Both the position numbers and the translations under genes were made by a program. Of a stretch of DNA of 64,000 bases, positions 50,303-58,696 are shown one piece after another (position 1 is the stretch's first letter; every line of letters begins with the position of its first letter). The notes beneath the pieces are model-generated. The model saw nothing but the letters and a program-made list of their open reading frames with translations, searched no databases and had not been told where the DNA came from. Origin of the DNA: Halomonas binhaiensis (GTDB lineage Bacteria; Pseudomonadota; Gammaproteobacteria; Pseudomonadales; Halomonadaceae); NCBI RefSeq assembly GCF_008329985.2, contig NZ_CP038437.2:3906001-3970000 (forward strand), in the 5' to 3' direction.

Positions 50303-52324
50303 GTGACTCAAGCAAGGATGCGGATATTGGCGGCCGGTGCCATGGCGATGGCCGGGACACTTGCCTCTCAAATGGCGACAGCCAAAGTGGAAGAATTCGA
50401 GGTCATCGATACGGTCTCACCGGCCTTCGAAGGCGCCACATTCGGTAATGTAGGGCAGTACGAACGGATCAATGCCATTGCACACTTTGCCATCGATCCC
50501 GATTCGCCGCGAGGGCGCTCCATTGTCGATCTTGATCAGGCTCCCATCGATGATGATGGCCTGGTGCGCTACTCGACAGAGGTCATCATGCTTCGGCCTG
50601 TCGATGCGTCCCGCGGCTCAGGCGTGCTGTTCTACGATGTCCCCAACAGAGGCAACACCCTGGGCCCGATATTGATGAACCTGGCAGACAATTCGACGCC
50701 GCCAGTCAGTGCTGCAGATACCGGAGACGGCTTTCTGTTGAAACAAGGCTATACCGTGGTCTGGAGTGGCTGGCAAACCGGGCTTCCAGACGATGCCATC
50801 AATCTGATGTTGCCGCAGCTTGATGGTGTGACCGGGCAGAGTCGCGAGGAATTCATCTTCGACACGCCGGGTACACGCGATACGGTACCGCTCAGTTACC
50901 CCGTGGCCAACAGCGATCCAGACAAGGCAACGCTGTCGGTTCGGCTGCACCCTACCGAGCCACGCTCGACCGCCCCAGGGCTGAGCTTTCGCTATCTTTC
51001 CGACAGCGAAGTGGAGATCACCCGTCCGCAAGGGCTGGATGCCGGCGCCATCTACGAATTCATCTATCCTGCCAAAGGTGCCCAACCGACCGGGCTAGGG
51101 TTCACCGCAACCAGCGACCTGATTTCCTTCCTGCGCGGCAATCCTGGTCATGACACCGAAACTCCGCTTCAGGGAATCAAGGCCGCCATGGCCCTTGGCA
51201 TTTCACAATCTGGCCGCTATCTGAGGGATTTTGTCTACCAGGGCTTCAACGCAGACGAAAGCGGAGCTCGTGTCTTTGATGGTGTCATTCCGCACATCGC
51301 GGGCTCGCGCAAAACCTTTACCAATTATCGCTTTGCCCAGCCAGGCCGCTATTCCCGCCAGCACGAGGATCACGATTTCCCCGGAGACCAGTTCCCGTTC
51401 AGCTATGCACAGGTGACCGACCCCATCAGCGGGCGTAGCGACAGCATTCTGGCCAATTGCACCGCGACCGATACCTGCCCGAAGATCATGCACACGGATA
51501 CGTCCACCGAATTCTGGCAAGCGCGCGCGGCACTGGTTTCCACTGCCCCAGATGGCACCCCCCTGGCATTACCCGATTCGGTAAGGCTCTATTACTTGAG
51601 TGGCTTGCGGCATTTTGCTCCATTCTCGGAGAACATCGCTCTGGAACAGAGTTCCTCAGAGCAAAACCCGGACACCCCGCTTTGCCGCTTCTCTCAGAAC
51701 CCGGTCAGCGCATCGCCTATCATGCGAGGGTTGCTGACAGCCATGAAAAACTGGGTAACCAAGGATCTCACGCCTCCCCCATCACGTTATCCCAGTGTCT
51801 CGGACAATACTCTGGTGGATCTCGCGGAACTTAACCTGCCAGAACTGCCCTCAAGCGATTTCATCCCGGCCTACAACGAACTGCGCCTGCGCGATCACGG
51901 CAGCCTGCCGCCAACCGCCGGGCCCACATATCCGGTGTTGGTCCCGCAACTGGATGCTGACGGAAATCCGCAGGGCGGTATCGCAACACCGAGGGTTGCC
52001 GTACCACTGGGTACTTATTGGGGCTGGAATCTTCGCAACGAGGGTTATGCTGGCGGAGACCTGTGCGGATTGGCGGGCAGCTTCATTCCCTTCTCTCAAG
52101 GCAAGTTTGCTCAAGGCACATCCGCTCAAAACACATTTGCTCAAGGCACAACGGAGGGAAACAGCCGCACCAGCCTAACCAAGCGCTATGCCAATCAGGA
52201 TGACTATGCCCGTGCGGTGCGAGATGCCGCGTCAGCACTGACAAAGGATGGCTACATGCTCAAGGAAGACATCGACCTGGTGACGGAGAGGGCCTTGCAG
52301 GATTTCCAGGCCGTTGCCCCGTAA
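50303..52324 (+). CDS. Secreted alpha/beta hydrolase (Abhydrolase_10 type)
   Basis: A 673-residue protein with an N-terminal signal peptide (about 1-27, hydrophobic LAAGAMAMAGTLASQMATA). The first domain (about 30-270) is beta-rich and the second has the nucleophile elbow GISQSGRYLRDFVYQGFN near residue 297 and GAYTY-free variants of the catalytic His near the C-terminus. GTG at 50303 follows GAGGAAG. It is 12 bases after matB, so it may cleave malonate esters or amides outside the cytoplasm; the substrate is not known. A 15-base repeat near its 3' end (52097-52155) adds AQGTSAQNTFAQGT. Confidence 0.82.
   Translation: MTQARMRILAAGAMAMAGTLASQMATAKVEEFEVIDTVSPAFEGATFGNVGQYERINAIAHFAIDPDSPRGRSIVDLDQAPIDDDGLVRYSTEVIMLRPVDASRGSGVLFYDVPNRGNTLGPILMNLADNSTPPVSAADTGDGFLLKQGYTVVWSGWQTGLPDDAINLMLPQLDGVTGQSREEFIFDTPGTRDTVPLSYPVANSDPDKATLSVRLHPTEPRSTAPGLSFRYLSDSEVEITRPQGLDAGAIYEFIYPAKGAQPTGLGFTATSDLISFLRGNPGHDTETPLQGIKAAMALGISQSGRYLRDFVYQGFNADESGARVFDGVIPHIAGSRKTFTNYRFAQPGRYSRQHEDHDFPGDQFPFSYAQVTDPISGRSDSILANCTATDTCPKIMHTDTSTEFWQARAALVSTAPDGTPLALPDSVRLYYLSGLRHFAPFSENIALEQSSSEQNPDTPLCRFSQNPVSASPIMRGLLTAMKNWVTKDLTPPPSRYPSVSDNTLVDLAELNLPELPSSDFIPAYNELRLRDHGSLPPTAGPTYPVLVPQLDADGNPQGGIATPRVAVPLGTYWGWNLRNEGYAGGDLCGLAGSFIPFSQGKFAQGTSAQNTFAQGTTEGNSRTSLTKRYANQDDYARAVRDAASALTKDGYMLKEDIDLVTERALQDFQAVAP
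52097..52155 (+). repeat. 15-bp tandem repeat near the hydrolase 3' end
   Basis: Copies of tttgctcaaggcaca with variants, about 3.5 units, in frame. Encodes a Gln/Ala/Gly/Thr-rich segment between SFIPFS and TSLTKRYAN. Confidence 0.85.
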
Positions 52325-52478
52325 CCATGCGCGCCCAGTAACACACGGCCCTGGTCCCTTCGCAACAGCCACCTCACGACATCCGCGTGCGCCCAGCGAC
52401 ATGGGCGCTTCTGGCATACAGGGTTGATGATCCAGTGCCGATTCCGGCTAGTCTTGTCAGCATGGCCGGATACACTGC

Positions 52479-52523
52479 TATCAGAATCCTGGATATCAGA
52501 ACACGGGATATCAGAATCATGTA
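52479..52523 (+). repeat. 15-bp tandem repeat upstream of the Ada-AlkA gene
   Basis: Three 15-base units beginning tatcagaa, starting at 52479, 52494 and 52509. Lies 17-60 bases before the ATG, overlapping the promoter or 5' leader. Confidence 0.93.
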
Positions 52524-52539
52524 TCTGGAGGCGCCTTCC

Positions 52540-53976
52540 ATGTCTTCCTCGCTCACCCTGGCTCCCGACCAGTGCCGTCGCGCTCGACTGGCCAGGGATG
52601 CCCGCTTCGATGGATGCTTTTTCGTCGGAGTGGTCACTACTGGCATTTACTGCCGCCCTATCTGCCCGGCGAAAGCTCCTCTGGAACGCAACGTGCGTTA
52701 CTTCGATACGGCATTCGCTGCCGCGGAAGCGGGCTTTCGACCTTGCCTGCGCTGCCGTCCCGACAGCGCCCCGGGCTCACCCGCCTGGCGCGGCACCGAC
52801 ACGACATTACGCCGTGCATTGCGCCTGATCGATGAAGGCGCTCTGACGGATGGCAACATGACCCAACTGGCCGAACGCCTCGGTATTGGTGAACGCCATC
52901 TGCGCGGTCTGTTCCAGCGCCGCTTTGGTGTCTCTCCCAAGGCCTATGCGCTGCATCGTCAGTGTCTGTTCGCCAAGCAACTGCTGCATGAAACTCAATT
53001 GCCCATCACCGAGATTGCCTTTGCCAGCGGTTTTTCCAGTGTGCGACGCTTCAATGACACCTTTCATTCACGCATCGGCCTGTCTCCACGGGAAGTGCGC
53101 CGACAGCAGAAGACTCACGACACGCCAGGTATCGAGCTCAAACTCAGCTATCGACCACCATACGCCTGGGAGACCTTGCGCGACTTCTATGCTCAGCGCT
53201 CGATCGAAGGAATGGAGTGGGTTGGCGACCATTACCTGGGGCGGCATTTCCAATGGGGCAGCGCCTCGGGAAAATTCACGGCCTATTTCGATGAACCTGG
53301 GCCAAACAATGAACCAAGCCAACGCCATGGACGCCATGCCATGCGTGTCGAACTGACACTGGATGACCTGCGCCAGTTGGCCCCCGTGGTCGCCAATATC
53401 CGCCGTGTCCTCGACCTGGATGCGGACCCTGAGGTTATCGCAACCGTCATCGAACCCACTATCGAACGCTCGTCAATAGAGGGGCTGCCCAAGCCATCCC
53501 TGGTGAGCGGATTGCGCCTGCCCGGTATCTGGTCGCCTTTCGAAGCCAGGATACGCGCCATTCTCGGGCAGCAGGTCAGCATCATCGCAGCACGACGCCT
53601 GACCCAGACATTGGTGAATACCCTGGGCGAACCCGCCAGCGACGGTGGTCGTCATTTCCCCACACCCAGCGCCATTGCCCAGGACGACCTAGCATTTCTC
53701 GGCATGCCGCAACGCCGCCGACAGACTCTGAAAGACCTGGCCACCGCGATCATGAATCAGCAAGATAGCGAGAGCATTCCAGGTATTGGCCCCTGGACTC
53801 GTGACTACGCCCGCCTGCGCGGCGACTCGGATCCCGATGTCTGGCTCCCGGGCGACGCCGGGGTGAAGCGAGCCTTGAAACAGTTGCCTTGCGTCGATCC
53901 GGAAAGTGCCACGCCATGGCGCAGTTACCTGCTACTTCAACTATGGAATCTCGATCATGAGCATCAAGCCCGCTGA
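52540..53976 (+). CDS. Ada-AlkA fusion: Ada zinc domain, AraC HTH and 3-methyladenine glycosylase
   Basis: A 478-residue bifunctional protein. The N-terminal Ada zinc domain (about 10-75) has [19 protein letters not shown] and GFRPCLRC, the four Cys needed for methylphosphotriester transfer. An AraC HTH (about 90-190, [20 protein letters not shown]) follows, then an AlkA domain (N-part about 195-300, HhH-GPD from about 315: [45 protein letters not shown] with the catalytic Asp). ATG at 52540 is eight bases after GGAGG. Between LKDLATAIM and IPGIGPW the stretch looks about 15-20 residues shorter than usual, so an internal deletion is possible. Confidence 0.93.
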   Translation: MSSSLTLAPDQCRRARLARDARFDGCFFVGVVTTGIYCRPICPAKAPLERNVRYFDTAFAAAEAGFRPCLRCRPDSAPGSPAWRGTDTTLRRALRLIDEGALTDGNMTQLAERLGIGERHLRGLFQRRFGVSPKAYALHRQCLFAKQLLHETQLPITEIAFASGFSSVRRFNDTFHSRIGLSPREVRRQQKTHDTPGIELKLSYRPPYAWETLRDFYAQRSIEGMEWVGDHYLGRHFQWGSASGKFTAYFDEPGPNNEPSQRHGRHAMRVELTLDDLRQLAPVVANIRRVLDLDADPEVIATVIEPTIERSSIEGLPKPSLVSGLRLPGIWSPFEARIRAILGQQVSIIAARRLTQTLVNTLGEPASDGGRHFPTPSAIAQDDLAFLGMPQRRRQTLKDLATAIMNQQDSESIPGIGPWTRDYARLRGDSDPDVWLPGDAGVKRALKQLPCVDPESATPWRSYLLLQLWNLDHEHQAR

Positions 53977-54490
53977 ATACGACACACTAAGCCAGTACGC
54001 CGGCCTCGATATCTACTATCCCCCCGAATCCGCCGCATTGGGCTGCCTGGTGATCGCCGCCAGTGGCAACGGCCTCGCGCACCTGGATTTTGCCGACGAA
54101 GAGCAGGTCCAGATGCTGTCCCTTCGCCCCAACGAACATACCGACACCTGCAAGGCCCAACTTGGCGAATATTTCCAGGGCAACAGAAAGGATTTCGACC
54201 TCAACCTGGACGCCGCCGGAACCGACTTCCAGCGTCAGGTATGGCAGGCCCTGACCACCATTCCCTACGGCGAAACCCGCAGCTATGCCGAAATTGCCGA
54301 GGGGCTTGGCCGTAAAGGCGCCCAACGCGCCATCGGCATGGCCAATGGCCGTAACCCCATTGCCATTGTCGTACCCTGCCACCGCGTCATCGGCAGCGAT
54401 GGCCGCCTCACCGGCTACGCCGGCGGCATCGGCCGCAAACAGTGGCTGCTCGCCTTTGAAGCAGGAGAAGTCCCATTGGGATTGTGTTGA
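53957..54490 (+). CDS. ogt: Methylated-DNA-[protein]-cysteine S-methyltransferase (Ogt)
   Basis: A 177-residue suicide repair protein that takes methyl groups from O6-methylguanine. The active-site Cys is in [21 protein letters not shown], and the recognition helix [24 protein letters not shown] precedes it. The start at 53957 overlaps the Ada-AlkA stop by 20 bases, so both are in one operon. A terminator follows. Confidence 0.96.
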   Translation: MSIKPAEYDTLSQYAGLDIYYPPESAALGCLVIAASGNGLAHLDFADEEQVQMLSLRPNEHTDTCKAQLGEYFQGNRKDFDLNLDAAGTDFQRQVWQALTTIPYGETRSYAEIAEGLGRKGAQRAIGMANGRNPIAIVVPCHRVIGSDGRLTGYAGGIGRKQWLLAFEAGEVPLGLC

Positions 54491-54509
54491 TGAGCCAGAA
54501 CTGGAAGAC

Positions 54510-54544
54510 AAAAGAGGACACCTGAACTTCAGATGTCCTCTTTT
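54510..54544. terminator. Bidirectional terminator between ogt and higA
   Basis: aaaagaggaca pairs with tgtcctctttt, with a shorter inner stem ctgaa/ttcag, giving a hairpin with A- and T-runs on both sides. Fits convergent genes. Confidence 0.93.
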
Positions 54545-54590
54545 ATTGAAGTGTCTGAATGGTGCCTGAATGGCGGCCGATCCCAGGCTT

Positions 54591-55010
54591 TTACCTGCTT
54601 TCTGAGATGCTGCGGAAGGCATCGGCAGACACGCCAAATCGCTCAGAAAGTTCGCATATCTGACGCCAGTTCAATTGGCGTTTACCGGAGAGAATCGCCG
54701 ACACAACCGATTGAGCACCTACCTCAGGTAAATCGCTCTGCGTGATGTCGTGTTCAGCCATGAGATAGCGCAAGACTTCCACACCGGATGCCTGCGGAAT
54801 GGGGCGATTGGCTTCATCATATGCCTCAATGACATCACCAAGCCGCAGCGCCAGGCTGGCCAATGGATGGTCCTCGTCATCACCAACCACCTCAAGCAGT
54901 TCATCCAGGGCCGCCACCTTGGCATCATAGTCCTCTTCATCATGCGGCTCTGCGAGCAGTGGAGCAATGTGTGCCCAGTGTGCGGCAGCCTGATCAAGAA
55001 TGGCATTCAT
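54591..55010 (-). CDS. higA: HigA-type antitoxin
   Basis: A 139-residue antitoxin with an acidic N-terminus (YDAKVAALDELLEVVGDDEDHP) and a C-terminal HTH (VLRYLMAEHDITQSDLPEVG, SVVSAILSGKRQLNW, ICELSERFGVSADAF). The HTH at the C-terminus fits the COG5499 HigA type. The start overlaps the toxin stop by 4 bases. Likely binds the palindrome at 55333-55364 with its toxin. Confidence 0.9.
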   Translation of the reverse strand: MNAILDQAAAHWAHIAPLLAEPHDEEDYDAKVAALDELLEVVGDDEDHPLASLALRLGDVIEAYDEANRPIPQASGVEVLRYLMAEHDITQSDLPEVGAQSVVSAILSGKRQLNWRQICELSERFGVSADAFRSISESR

Positions 55011-55300
55011 GGGTCACTCCTCCATTTTCCTTTGTCGTACTCGGCATGATCGAGAATGTGGCGAATGAACACTCTCTTGGCCCGGTAGTGCACCGTGGCA
55101 ATCAGCCTGATCTTGTTACCACCAATATCAAATACGTGATAACTCCCTACCTTGTCAGCAGCAGGGAAGATGCCCTTCATTGCAGCGAAGTCCTTAGGCT
55201 CCGAGGTTTTCATGAGTCGATACCATGAGTTCAGAGCCGTCGCCGCATGTGGCCACCTCTCCATGGCTTCCCAGATGCGCTTCTGCGTGATGATGTGCAT
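55007..55300 (-). CDS. higB: HigB-type RelE-like toxin
   Basis: A 97-residue basic toxin with the HigB start MHIITQKRIWEAMERWPHAA, then RLMKTSEPKDFAAMKGIFP, SYHVFDIGGNKIRLIATVHY and [17 protein letters not shown], matching the mRNA-interferase fold. HigB toxins cut ribosome-bound mRNA. ATG at 55300 follows GGGAAGG; a longer frame to 55339 would begin within the operator. Toxin-first order is typical of HigBA. Confidence 0.92.
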   Translation of the reverse strand: MHIITQKRIWEAMERWPHAATALNSWYRLMKTSEPKDFAAMKGIFPAADKVGSYHVFDIGGNKIRLIATVHYRAKRVFIRHILDHAEYDKGKWRSDP

Positions 55301-55307
55301 GGAAACC

Positions 55308-55327
55308 TTCCCTGTCTTGACAGGGAA
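55308..55327 (-). other. Hairpin covering the higB ribosome binding site
   Basis: ttccctgtc and gacagggaa form a perfect 9-bp stem with a 2-base loop in the higBA leader, seven bases before the start. The minus-strand ribosome site GGGAAGG lies partly inside the stem, so it could limit toxin translation. Inferred from sequence only. Confidence 0.6.
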
Positions 55328-55332
55328 AGCGT

Positions 55333-55364
55333 ATAGCACATTGCTATATATAGCAATGTGCTAT
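55333..55364. promoter_or_regulatory. 32-bp perfect palindrome, likely higBA operator
   Basis: A perfect palindrome of 32 bases; the left half is atagcacattgctata. It lies 33 bases before the higB start and includes a -10-like TGCTATAC on the minus strand. Such palindromes bind HigA dimers in autoregulation. It ends 14 bases before the terminal CRISPR repeat. Confidence 0.8.
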
Positions 55365-55378
55365 GGCCAGCCTTTTAA

Positions 55379-55826
55379 TTTCTGAGCTGCCTGTGCGGCA
55401 GTGAACGTACCGTCCGCGAAGTGTGCCGCTATCTGTCCTTTCTGAGCTGCCTATCCGGCAGTGAACGTCGAACACCTTGCCGTAGTCAGCTATCTTCTTT
55501 TCTGAGCTGCCTATCCGGCAGTGAACCGCCTCACATACTATCTCGAAGAGGAGCTTGATTTCTGAGCTGCCTATCCGGCAGTGAACGTCCAGCAACGCGG
55601 CCACGTTGACGATTCGACTTTCTGAGCTGCCTATCCGGCAGTGAACTTTGTTCAGTGCGTCGATCATGACGTCCGTTTTTTCTGAGCTGCCTATCCGGCA
55701 GTGAACGGTGGATTATGACCACTTTTGCGGAACAAATATTTCTGAGCTGCCTATCCGGCAGTGAACGAAGACGTGTCACGGATGTTGTCAATGTTTTGTT
55801 TCTGAGCTGCCTATCCGGCAGTGAAC
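55379..55826 (-). CRISPR. Type I-F CRISPR array, 8 repeats and 7 spacers
   Basis: Repeats of 28 bases start every 60 bases (55379, 55439, 55499, 55559, 55619, 55679, 55739, 55799), with 32-base spacers. On the minus strand the repeat begins GTTCACTGCC and ends GGCAGCTCAGAAA, with the CTGCC/GGCAG stem of I-F (Ypest/Csy) repeats. Seven repeats are identical; the one at 55379 has changes at two bases (gtg instead of atc in the loop), marking the distal end. The leader is therefore to the right of 55826. No cas gene occurs in the window; the array is an orphan here. Confidence 0.97.
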
Positions 55827-56063
55827 TAGGGCAACATTCTGCTAACAAGTTGATTTCTATGCAACAAGCTTGAACTTTATGGCATTCACCCTTTTTTGAC
55901 ACAGGCTCCTAACCCATTGTTTTTCAACAACCGAAAATGACTGCTGAAAAAAGGGTCAGGATTTGGGGCATAACCTTCCCTGGTATCAGCCTTGAATGCT
56001 GCCGAGGCTGTGCGGGATGAATTCCCGACACAGCCTGCGCGATTTAACGGTATTTCCCAGTAA
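55827..56063 (-). promoter_or_regulatory. Putative CRISPR leader and gap to the YcaO gene
   Basis: AT-rich, with a poly-A tract in the minus-strand form (CAAAAAAGGGTG at about 55887-55898) resembling the A-rich part of I-F leaders. Array orientation and the degenerate distal repeat both place the leader here. No gene is seen. The left side of the OsmC-YcaO gene ends at 56064. Confidence 0.65.
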
Positions 56064-58253
56064 TCAAGACTTCCCGGCCAGTGCGGCACGTGCTGCATGC
56101 AGCTTCTTGTAGCTCTCGATCAGGCGCTGGTGCTTGTCCAGCCCCTCCAGTTGCATGCTGGTCGGGGTCAGGCCTGGGAAGCGCACCTCGCCATTCACTG
56201 AATCCACCACTGTCTGCATGGTGTCCTTGCCGAACATGCGCTCAAGGTTGAAAAGATAGTCGTCCAGTTCGAGCTCATCGTCGATGACGATCTCCAGTGC
56301 GGCCTGCATAGCCTGGTAGAACAGGCCGCGCTCGACGGTATTGTCGTTGTACTGCAGGAACATCTGGGTCCGTTCCAGCGCTTCCTCGTGCTGCTGCAGC
56401 GCCAGGTGAATCAGCAGTTTCAGCTCGAGAATGGTGAGCTGTCCCCATATGGTGTTCTCGTCAAACTCGATGCCGATCAGCGTGATGATATCCATGTGCT
56501 CATCGATCTGGCTTTCTTCCAGGCGTTCGAGCAGATCGGCGAGTTGTTCGTCACTCAGCGAGTGGATAGTGAGGATATCTTCACGGTAATCCAGGGCCAT
56601 GTTGGTGTTGTCCCAGATCAGGTCCTCCACCGGGTAGACCTCGGAATAGCCCGGCACCAGAATGCGACATACCGGTGCGCCCAGGTCCGTATGGACAGCC
56701 ATGTAGGCCTCCATTCCCAGCTCCTCCAGGATCCCCATCAAGGCACTGGCTTCCTCATCATTGGTGCCTGAAAAGTCCCACTCGCAGAATTCGAAGTCGT
56801 GCTTCGAACTGAAGAAGCGCCAGGACACCACGCCGGAAGAATCGATGAAGTGCTCAACGAAGTTGTTTGGTTCGGATACTGCCAGCGAGTTGAAGGTCGG
56901 TGGCTGAAAGTCGTTCAGCCCCTCGAAGCTGCGGCCCTGCATCAGCTCGGTCAGGCTGCGCTCCAGCGCCACATGGAAACTCGGATGGGCACCGAAGGAG
57001 GCAAAGACGCCGCCGGTCTTCGGGTTCATCAGGGTGACGCAGGCCACCGGAAAGCGCCCGCCCAACGAGGCATCCTTGACCAGGATCGGAAAGCCCTGAG
57101 CTTCCAGCGCCTGCACACCTTCGAGAAGATCGGGATATTGCTGCAGCACTTCCATGGGGACATCTGGCAGCGCGATTTCCTGTTCGATGATCTCGCGTTT
57201 CACCGCGCGCTCGAAGATTTCCGACAGGCACTGCACCTGGGCTTCGGCCAGCGTATTGCCAGCGCTCATGCCGTTGCTGAGATAAAGGTTCTCGATCAGG
57301 TTGGAAGGAAAATAGACCACTTCACCATCGGACTGGCGCACGAACGGCAGCGCAACGATACCGCGCTCCGCGTTGCCGGAGTTGGTATCGATCAGGTGCG
57401 AGCCACACAGCTCACCGTCCGGGTTGTAGATGTCCAGGCAGTAGTCGTCCAGCAGTCCTTCCGGCAGGGCATCATCCAGCCCCGGCTTGAACCATTCCTC
57501 GTTGGGATAGTGGACGAATTCGCTATTGGCGATCTCCTCGCCGAAGAACTGGTCGTTGTAGAAGAAGTTGCAGCTCAGGCGCTCGATGAACTCGCCCAGT
57601 GCCGAACACAGCGCGCTTTCCTTGGTAGAGCCCTTGCCATTGGTGAAGCACATCGGGGAGGCCGCATCGCGAATATGCAGCGACCACACATGTGGCACGA
57701 TATTGCGCCAGGAAGCGATCTCGACCTTCATGCCGAGCCCTTCCAGAATGCCGGTCATGTTGGCAATGGTCTGCTCCAGCGGCAGGTCCTTGCCTTCGAT
57801 CCAGGTATTGCTGCCACCCTCCGGTGCCGCCATCAGCAGCGCCTGGGCATCCTCATCGAGATTATCGACGGTCTCGATCTGGAACTCCGGCCCGGTCTGC
57901 ACCACCTTCTTGACCGTGCAACGGTCGATCGCACGCAGAATGCCCTGGCGATCCTTGTCGGAAAGATCCTCAGGCAACTCGACCTGAATCCGGAAGATCT
58001 GGTTGTAACGGTTCTCCGGATCGACAATGTTGTTCTGCGACAGGCGGATATTCTCGGTGGGAATATCCCGCGCCACACAGTAGACCTTGACGAAATAGGC
58101 CGCGCACAGCGCAGAGGAGGCCAGGAAATAGTCGAACGGACTCGGCGCCGAGCCGTCTCCCTTGTAACGGATCGGCTGATCAGTAATGACAGTGAAGTCG
58201 TCAAACTTCGCTTCAAGCCGAAGGTTGTCGAGAAAGTTGACCTTGATTTCCAT
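56064..58253 (-). CDS. OsmC-YcaO fusion protein
   Basis: A 729-residue two-domain protein. The first 140 residues are OsmC-like (ITDQPIRYKGDGSAPSPFDY, with the Cys of FLASSALCAAYFVKVYC). From about 170 to 600 is a YcaO domain (GKGSTKESALCSALGEFIERLSC, then LAEAQVQCLSEIFERAVKREI, both ATP/Mg-binding motifs, and GAHPSFHVALERSLTELMQGR), followed by a helical C-terminus. YcaO proteins use ATP to activate amide bonds; E. coli YcaO helps RimO in beta-methylthiolation of ribosomal protein S12. OsmC-YcaO fusions are common in marine gammaproteobacteria, so it is not a peptide-natural-product gene by itself. It is transcribed toward the CRISPR leader. Confidence 0.92.
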   Translation of the reverse strand: MEIKVNFLDNLRLEAKFDDFTVITDQPIRYKGDGSAPSPFDYFLASSALCAAYFVKVYCVARDIPTENIRLSQNNIVDPENRYNQIFRIQVELPEDLSDKDRQGILRAIDRCTVKKVVQTGPEFQIETVDNLDEDAQALLMAAPEGGSNTWIEGKDLPLEQTIANMTGILEGLGMKVEIASWRNIVPHVWSLHIRDAASPMCFTNGKGSTKESALCSALGEFIERLSCNFFYNDQFFGEEIANSEFVHYPNEEWFKPGLDDALPEGLLDDYCLDIYNPDGELCGSHLIDTNSGNAERGIVALPFVRQSDGEVVYFPSNLIENLYLSNGMSAGNTLAEAQVQCLSEIFERAVKREIIEQEIALPDVPMEVLQQYPDLLEGVQALEAQGFPILVKDASLGGRFPVACVTLMNPKTGGVFASFGAHPSFHVALERSLTELMQGRSFEGLNDFQPPTFNSLAVSEPNNFVEHFIDSSGVVSWRFFSSKHDFEFCEWDFSGTNDEEASALMGILEELGMEAYMAVHTDLGAPVCRILVPGYSEVYPVEDLIWDNTNMALDYREDILTIHSLSDEQLADLLERLEESQIDEHMDIITLIGIEFDENTIWGQLTILELKLLIHLALQQHEEALERTQMFLQYNDNTVERGLFYQAMQAALEIVIDDELELDDYLFNLERMFGKDTMQTVVDSVNGEVRFPGLTPTSMQLEGLDKHQRLIESYKKLHAARAALAGKS

Positions 58254-58696
58254 GGGCAGTGCACCGGATGTGTAAATTTTGGCGTTGCTGAGCGTCAGGA
58301 GAGCCGAACGTCAGGGAAAAAGCGACGATTGGATCGCTCAAGCATGTTTGCCGTGTTTCCGCATCCCGCCATTATCCAGCTTTTGCCCCGCCCCGTCTTG
58401 GGGCTCCGCGAGAATTCGCCCACCAGTCCCCTCGGCACGCCCTTCCCTATCCAGTCCGCCATCACTGGCTGTCAACTTGCCACGCCTGACACTCTCCTTA
58501 TCGGCATAAATTTGTCATGTTGTAATCATACTTTAGACGCAGGAAATATGCCTTATTTTTACTATTTAGTTGATTATATTGATTTTTTGTAAATCACCAG
58601 AAAACCAACTTGTTTGACAAATTTTCATATCAATACCTAACCTTCCCATCCTCTGGTGGTTGACAATGATCAGCCCTATCACGAAGGAGGGTTCCG
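58254..58696. promoter_or_regulatory. Divergent control region of ycaO and the lyase operon
   Basis: A gap of 443 bases with no credible gene. From about 58495 to 58640 it is strongly AT-rich, with two TTGACA-like hexamers (about 58613 and 58661). It probably contains the operator for the GntR regulator encoded at the end of the operon, but I could not recognise a palindrome. Confidence 0.5.

Noticed and set aside
55344..55902. Minus-strand open frames with repeated VHCRIGSSE or SLPDRQLR
   Set aside because: They are produced by translating CRISPR repeats in different frames.
56064..58253. YcaO gene as part of a peptide natural-product cluster
   Set aside because: No precursor peptide, dehydrogenase or exporter is near, and the OsmC fusion marks the S12-type YcaO lineage.
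56799..58592. Long plus-strand frame (nearly 600 codons) opposite the OsmC-YcaO gene
   Set aside because: It is antisense to a gene with clear domains; long antisense frames are common in GC-rich DNA. The same holds for 9750-11276 opposite alaS.
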